Source: Flavobacterium sp. MFBS3-15 (lineage in GTDB: Bacteria; Bacteroidota; Bacteroidia; Flavobacteriales; Flavobacteriaceae). From it: a stretch of 64,000 bases of DNA. Positions 60,080-64,000 of the stretch are shown piece after piece (position 1 is the first letter of the stretch; every line of letters begins with the position of its first letter). The DNA lies in contig NZ_JAPCHV010000001.1 of assembly GCF_026107645.2 (NCBI RefSeq), forward strand, positions 124,001 to 188,000, read 5' to 3'. The notes under the pieces are model-generated. The model saw only the letters and a list, made by a program, of their open reading frames with translations, was not told where the DNA came from and searched no databases. The translations under genes and the position numbers were made by a program.

Positions 60080-60915
60080 AATCGATCTTTGATACCATAT
60101 CGTACGATTGCAGCAGGAACATTACAAGAGCATACAGCACGTCATTTTCGCTTGCTGTAAAAATGCTGTCGCCACGCATACGCAGGGATATCTACAATAT
60201 TTACGGCTTTGTAAGGCTTGCCGACGAAATCGTGGATTCGTTCCACGACTACGACAAAGAAATCCTTTTCAATCGCTTTGAGAATGATCTTAAAAATGCT
60301 TTGGCAGACAGGATAAGCCTGAACCCTGTGCTGAATGCCTTTCAGCATACGGTATACAAATACAATATCGACAAAAGCCTGATCGATGCTTTCATGGCAA
60401 GTATGGAGCAGGATTTGGTAAAGAAAGACTACGCCACCTTTGCCGAATACAACCAGTACATTTACGGTAGTGCCGATGTGGTGGGGCTGATGTGCCTGAA
60501 GGTTTTTACAGATAATGATAACGAACGCTATGAAGCGCTGAAAGCTCCTGCAATGCGCCTTGGTTCGGCATTCCAGAAGGTCAATTTCCTCCGTGATCTC
60601 AAGGCCGATATGGAAGGGCTGGAACGCAATTATTTCCCAACGCTTAACCTTGATGAAATGAATGACGATACCAAGCGTGCTATAGTTGAGGAGATCGAGG
60701 CCGACCTGCATGAAGGTTATTTAGGTATTTTACAGCTTCCGGCAGAGGCCAAGTTTGGCGTGTATACAGCGTATGTTTACTATCGGACATTACTCAAGAA
60801 GCTCAAGAACACCCCGCCACTGGAAATCAAGAATACCCGTATACGTGTACCTAATTACCAAAAAATGGGGCTTCTGGCGCGTTGCTATGTAAACTATCAT
60901 TTCAATTTACTTTAA
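60076..60915 (+). CDS. crtB: phytoene synthase CrtB
   Basis: 279 residues with the two aspartate-rich motifs DEIVD (50-54) and D-L-K-A-D (174-178), which bind Mg-diphosphate, and YGFVRLAD before the first. Joins two geranylgeranyl diphosphates into phytoene. Sits between crtI and crtZ in one transcript; 10 bases to crtZ. Confidence 0.95.
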   Translation: MKSIFDTISYDCSRNITRAYSTSFSLAVKMLSPRIRRDIYNIYGFVRLADEIVDSFHDYDKEILFNRFENDLKNALADRISLNPVLNAFQHTVYKYNIDKSLIDAFMASMEQDLVKKDYATFAEYNQYIYGSADVVGLMCLKVFTDNDNERYEALKAPAMRLGSAFQKVNFLRDLKADMEGLERNYFPTLNLDEMNDDTKRAIVEEIEADLHEGYLGILQLPAEAKFGVYTAYVYYRTLLKKLKNTPPLEIKNTRIRVPNYQKMGLLARCYVNYHFNLL

Positions 60916-60925
60916 CTTTGTACCC

Positions 60926-61372
60926 ATGTGGTGGATATATATCTTAGTTTTCCTGCTCACCTTCGGAATGATGGAATTTATGGCGTGGTTTACGCACAAG
61001 TACGTCATGCACGGTTTCCTGTGGTCACTCCACAAAGACCATCACCGTAAGGACCATGACTCCTGGTTTGAGCGTAACGATACTTTTTTCATTTTCTACG
61101 CGGTGATAAGCATTGGGTTCTTTTTGCTGTGGCGTTATGATATCCTTGAAATAGGCCTGGCCATCGGGTTGGGAATATTCGCCTATGGGCTAACCTACTT
61201 TTTGGTGCACGACATCTTCATCCACCAGCGGTTTAAGATATTCCGCAATGCTACCAGCCGCTACGGCAAAGCAGTTCGCCGTGCCCACAAAATGCACCAC
61301 AAACACCTTGATAAAGAGCATGGGGAATGTTTTGGGATGCTCCTGTTCCCGATGAAGTATTGGAGGAAATAA
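60926..61372 (+). CDS. crtZ: beta-carotene hydroxylase CrtZ
   Basis: 148 residues of the di-iron fatty-acid-hydroxylase type with histidine boxes HKYVMH, HKDHH, HDIFIH and HKMHHKH, and four hydrophobic segments. Converts beta-carotene to zeaxanthin. No lycopene cyclase gene is present next to it, although its substrate requires one; the downstream gene is unrelated. Confidence 0.93.
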   Translation: MWWIYILVFLLTFGMMEFMAWFTHKYVMHGFLWSLHKDHHRKDHDSWFERNDTFFIFYAVISIGFFLLWRYDILEIGLAIGLGIFAYGLTYFLVHDIFIHQRFKIFRNATSRYGKAVRRAHKMHHKHLDKEHGECFGMLLFPMKYWRK

Positions 61373-61432
61373 TTTTTGCCGTTTGGTTTTTCCGGTGATC
61401 TTTTAATTAAATTTATCGGAAAATCAACACTG

Positions 61433-62215
61433 ATGAAAACATTCCTTGCAGGGATATCGCTGCTGGCGGTACTTGCGAACTACTGCACCCCAATCCGGAA
61501 AACTCTTCCATCACAAACCGGTTACACCGGAGCGGCGGCAGATTCCGGATTTGTACGTAAGGAACAAGCCGTAAAGCTCCTTTTACAGGCAAATTACGAT
61601 TTGGGGTACGAATTGGAGCCAGGGCAGCGTGACACACTGGACCTCAATCTGCATGACATCACGGATACCGACACACTTGGCAAATACTACCGCATGGATA
61701 ACGGCAATTATCTTGCCTGCCTGCCGGATGTAATTCATCCTGATCGTTTTTCAATCCTTGTACTTCTCGAATATTCACCTGATGGTAAGGTACTCCAGGC
61801 AGAGCCTTTTTATGGGGGTATGCACTTCTGCTGCTGGGATAAATACTATGACACCCTTAACAAGCATGAGGAAGGCTACTATAGCATAAATACGTGTGGT
61901 ACAGGGTCGGGACATTGTTCCTCTTACACACATCTTTTTAAAGGTTTCGGTCAGCAGGGCGGTTATATATGCACTTACATTTGGACAGGATGGTGCAAGC
62001 CGGGACGCAAGGCAATGCTGGCATGCCATCTTACCTCAAAAATGGAAATTAAAAACGACACTGTGACCATGCATTACAAAATGGAGCACCTGAAAGAGCG
62101 CCGCAACGGCAAATATAAAACAGTCTTCTCGGAAAAATTCGACGTAAAATATGTGGAGCGGGAGCAGGGTTGGGTAGCACTCGACAGTACTAAGATTAAT
62201 GATTTTCCGTATTAG
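61433..62215 (+). CDS. secreted protein of unknown function
   Basis: 260 residues from the ATG at 61433, beginning with MKTFLAGISLLAVLANYC, a signal peptide that could be a lipoprotein signal (C18) though the residue before Cys is unusual. The mature part contains YSINTCGTGSGHCSSYTHLF and further Cys, Gly and aromatic residues, suggesting disulfides. No family recognised. Follows crtZ after 60 bases and may be read through from it. Confidence 0.65.
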   Translation: MKTFLAGISLLAVLANYCTPIRKTLPSQTGYTGAAADSGFVRKEQAVKLLLQANYDLGYELEPGQRDTLDLNLHDITDTDTLGKYYRMDNGNYLACLPDVIHPDRFSILVLLEYSPDGKVLQAEPFYGGMHFCCWDKYYDTLNKHEEGYYSINTCGTGSGHCSSYTHLFKGFGQQGGYICTYIWTGWCKPGRKAMLACHLTSKMEIKNDTVTMHYKMEHLKERRNGKYKTVFSEKFDVKYVEREQGWVALDSTKINDFPY

Positions 62216-62216
62216 A

Positions 62217-62251
62217 CAAAAATCCCCCGCAAGCCAAAACTTACGGGGGAT
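62217..62251 (-). terminator. terminator of the DUF4252 unit
   Basis: ATCCCCCG (62222-62229) and CGGGGGAT (62244-62251) with AAG/CTT inside; on the minus strand it is followed by TTTTTG. Lies 20 bases after the last DUF4252 stop. Confidence 0.85.
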
Positions 62252-62270
62252 CCTACTAACCTAAACAAAC

Positions 62271-62810
62271 CTATTTATTTTTGAGCAGTTGCTGCAGCGG
62301 TGCAAACTGCTGTGTATCTATATTGGCCTTTTCCAATAACCCTGCAATGGTCAGTACATTGTTTGGTGTCATGTCGTCGCCCAGTACGCGTACAACGCCA
62401 AAACCGTTGTCCTGGTTGTGCACGAATACTACAAATTCATCAATATTCTCGCCTTCACCCTTAGTACTGATGGATGCGCCGCTCGTACCGTTGTTAAACT
62501 TCATCAGTTCTTCATACTCCGATTTTACAAGCGTCCGGACCTGGTCTTTTTCTTTGTTATATTTTGCATGGTCCACATCCAGGCTGTCCGCTTTATATAC
62601 CAGCACATTGAACTTATGCAGCGATTTAAGCGCCTTTGTTTCTTCAGGAGACAGCTTAATGTTCTTGGTATCTATGAAAGTCGGGGCGATGTCAAGGCTA
62701 ACAAAGCCCGGGTTGCCACCTTTTTCAACATAGTATTTTTGTAAAGTAGGCTCGTTGGAGCACGAGGCAAGCAATAGCAGTGCGAAGCTGGCTAACAGTA
62801 TACGTTTCAT
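62271..62810 (-). CDS. DUF4252 lipoprotein
   Basis: 179 residues with lipoprotein signal MKRILLASFALLLLASC (C17). The DUF4252 pattern of mixed strands and helices is visible (FVSLDIAPTFIDTKNIKLSP, YEELMKFNNGTSGASISTKG, FVVFVHNQDNGFGVVRVLGD). Third of three tandem paralogues; anchored, while the two others are soluble. Role unknown; the family is often encoded behind an ECF sigma factor. Confidence 0.85.
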   Translation of the reverse strand: MKRILLASFALLLLASCSNEPTLQKYYVEKGGNPGFVSLDIAPTFIDTKNIKLSPEETKALKSLHKFNVLVYKADSLDVDHAKYNKEKDQVRTLVKSEYEELMKFNNGTSGASISTKGEGENIDEFVVFVHNQDNGFGVVRVLGDDMTPNNVLTIAGLLEKANIDTQQFAPLQQLLKNK

Positions 62811-62815
62811 GGCTC

Positions 62816-63355
62816 TTATTTTTTAGATTTTGAAGCTTTTTTCAGTTCGGTACCACCCGGCAGGCTCATCTTGTCAGTCAGGATGGATATCTGGCTTAGG
62901 TCGAAGTTGCCTGTAAGCGACATGATGATGGTTTCCTGCTTGCCGCCGTCCATGAACATGAGCAGTTCGCGCACTTGGGATGCCGTAGTTCCCGACTTCA
63001 CGTAGATCTTAATGTTCCGGCCTCCTTCGTTGATGCGCATCAGCTCTTCAAGCGGGTTATTTTTCAGGTAGGCATCTACAGTAGCCTTCATTTCGGCGCT
63101 GTATTTGGAATTCACAGTGCGGAATACCTTGAGGTTGTCCAGCTTTTTAATCAGGTCGATATACTGCTGGTAGTTCGCCTTGTCCTCACCGGTAGCCTTT
63201 ACCTGCGACATCAGTTGGAACATTTTTTTGTTCACTATTACGCTTTCAATGCCTGCCTTGTCCTCAAATTTGTCAAAGGCGGTTACCTGTGCGTGCATCA
63301 GGGTTGGCAATATGGCAAATACTAAAGCTATTATCAGGTTTTTCATGGTCTTCAT
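62816..63355 (-). CDS. DUF4252 secreted protein
   Basis: 179 residues, signal peptide ending LMHAQ (about residue 23). FDKFEDKAGIESVIVNKKMF, then KNNPLEELMRINEGGRNIKI and IIMSLTGNFDLSQISILTDK follow the DUF4252 pattern. Tandem paralogue of the neighbours, 5 bases before the lipoprotein gene. Confidence 0.87.
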   Translation of the reverse strand: MKTMKNLIIALVFAILPTLMHAQVTAFDKFEDKAGIESVIVNKKMFQLMSQVKATGEDKANYQQYIDLIKKLDNLKVFRTVNSKYSAEMKATVDAYLKNNPLEELMRINEGGRNIKIYVKSGTTASQVRELLMFMDGGKQETIIMSLTGNFDLSQISILTDKMSLPGGTELKKASKSKK

Positions 63356-63399
63356 TTTTAGTTCTTTTGTTTTTGGTGTTTTTTAGGGCATGGAAGGGC

Positions 63400-63873
63400 T
63401 TATTTTTTAAGCCCCTCAATGTCGTTCAGGTTCAGTGTCCCGGTAAAGGATACCAATACCAGGTCCTTGTCATCTCCGCCTTCAACAAATATAAGGCCTT
63501 CCTTGATGATGGATTCTGTTTTGCCTTGTGCGGCATAAATTTTCACTTTTTGGCCGTCCTGGTTTATGCTCATCAGTTCGGTAAGTGGGTTCTTTTTAAT
63601 ATATTCTGCTACCGATGCCCTAAGCGCATCCTTGTGCTTTTTTTCCTTAGTGGTAAATACCTTCAGGCCCTCTATGTTTTCTGCCATATCAAGGTAGCTT
63701 TGGGTCTTTTTGTCATCGGAAACCTTCACTTCGCCAAGCATCTCGAACATCTCCTTATTCACGGTTATAGACGATATGCCCTCCACGTCCTGGAATTTGT
63801 CAAATGCTTTTGTTTGTGCAAAGGTTACAAAAGGCATTGCTGCCATTACTGCTGTGATTATAAACTTTTTCAT
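63400..63873 (-). CDS. DUF4252 secreted protein
   Basis: 157 residues, signal peptide ending FAQ (about residue 20). Clear relative of the previous gene: FDKFQDVEGISSITVNKEMF, KKNPLTELMSINQDGQKVKI, LVLVSFTGTLNLNDIEGLKK. First of the three DUF4252 genes and directly behind the partial gene at the window edge. Confidence 0.87.
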   Translation of the reverse strand: MKKFIITAVMAAMPFVTFAQTKAFDKFQDVEGISSITVNKEMFEMLGEVKVSDDKKTQSYLDMAENIEGLKVFTTKEKKHKDALRASVAEYIKKNPLTELMSINQDGQKVKIYAAQGKTESIIKEGLIFVEGGDDKDLVLVSFTGTLNLNDIEGLKK

Positions 63874-63878
63874 GATTA

Positions 63879-64000
63879 TCAGTCTTTAAATATTGTTTTT
63901 CTTGATTTTTCGTATTCTCCTATGTAATTAACGCTTTCAACACCCACGTTTACATTTTTGGAGAGCATGTTCAGCGCCTTCTGCGTTTCCCTGAAGGCTA
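63879..64000 (-). CDS. C-terminal end of an unidentified protein, 5' part outside window
   Basis: An open minus-strand frame to the window edge ends ETQKALNMLSKNVNVGVESV followed by NYIGEYEKSRKTIFKD and TGA. It stops 6 bases before the DUF4252 gene, so it belongs to the same operon. Too short to name; DUF4252 genes commonly follow an ECF sigma factor or a small anti-sigma-like protein. Confidence 0.6.
   Translation of the reverse strand, partial: AFRETQKALNMLSKNVNVGVESVNYIGEYEKSRKTIFKD

Overview
The window looks like a chromosome segment of a Flavobacteriaceae member, probably Flavobacterium or a close relative. Evidence: promoters of the Bacteroidetes type (TTG/TTTG, 18-21 bases, TAnnTTTG); several Bacteroidetes-typical families (DUF4199, DUF4252, DUF4468, DUF6526, PepSY-like, head-GIN DUF2807, a TonB-dependent receptor with a CarboxypepD_reg domain); a type B ribosomal protein L31; an rny - 6S RNA - zapA block; and a non-photosynthetic carotenoid operon. 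I see no rRNA, tRNA, CRISPR array, prophage module or insertion sequence, apart from a KilA-N gene cut by the left edge and one REP-associated transposase (RAYT).

Layout. 1-5.4 kb: small unrelated genes, then rny, a candidate 6S RNA, zapA and a ZapB-like coiled-coil gene. 5.6-9.9 kb: a secreted M23 peptidase overlapping a TonB-dependent receptor. 10-12.6 kb: a Ca-loop lipoprotein, TfoX-like, DUF2971 and HAD genes. 12.7-17.8 kb: minus-strand run of an ABC exporter, a phosphohexomutase, a GT2 glycosyltransferase and DUF4199. 17.9-20.4 kb: rpmE2 with promoter, leader and terminator, a GlmU-like protein and an SNase. 20.4-31.8 kb: enzymes and secreted proteins separated by several families of palindromic repeats. 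32.5-34.3 kb: an AT-rich pair of unknown envelope proteins. 34.3-37.9 kb: mtaB, a ParE-type toxin-antitoxin pair and a peptide-binding lipoprotein. 37.9-42.5 kb: the RAYT and its REP array, then a two-component system flanked by three PepSY-like secreted proteins. 42.5-45.4 kb: three very hydrophilic proteins, YceI, DUF4468. 45.5-48.4 kb: a BtuFCD/FecBCD-type import operon. 49.1-53.6 kb: DUF4870, PadR, PspC and head-GIN genes. 55.6-57.4 kb: typA. 57.7-61.4 kb: a MerR/B12-binding (CarH-like) regulator with crtI, crtB and crtZ. 62.3-64 kb: three tandem DUF4252 genes and the end of a fourth gene.

The observations most worth following are these. (1) A REP family of nine copies in the window. One copy lies inside the coding sequence of its own RAYT. 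Another supplies the stop codon that truncates a DUF6526 gene, and a sequence resembling the missing DUF6526 tail sits alone 22 kb away. (2) The two-component/PepSY cluster carries the same 13-base element, with TTCC half-sites 11 bases apart, upstream of both the regulator gene and a PepSY gene. (3) The carotenoid operon is led by a regulator with the W-x9-EH and E-x-H-x-x-G motifs of adenosylcobalamin photoreceptors. All family assignments come from reading the sequences; no database search was run.
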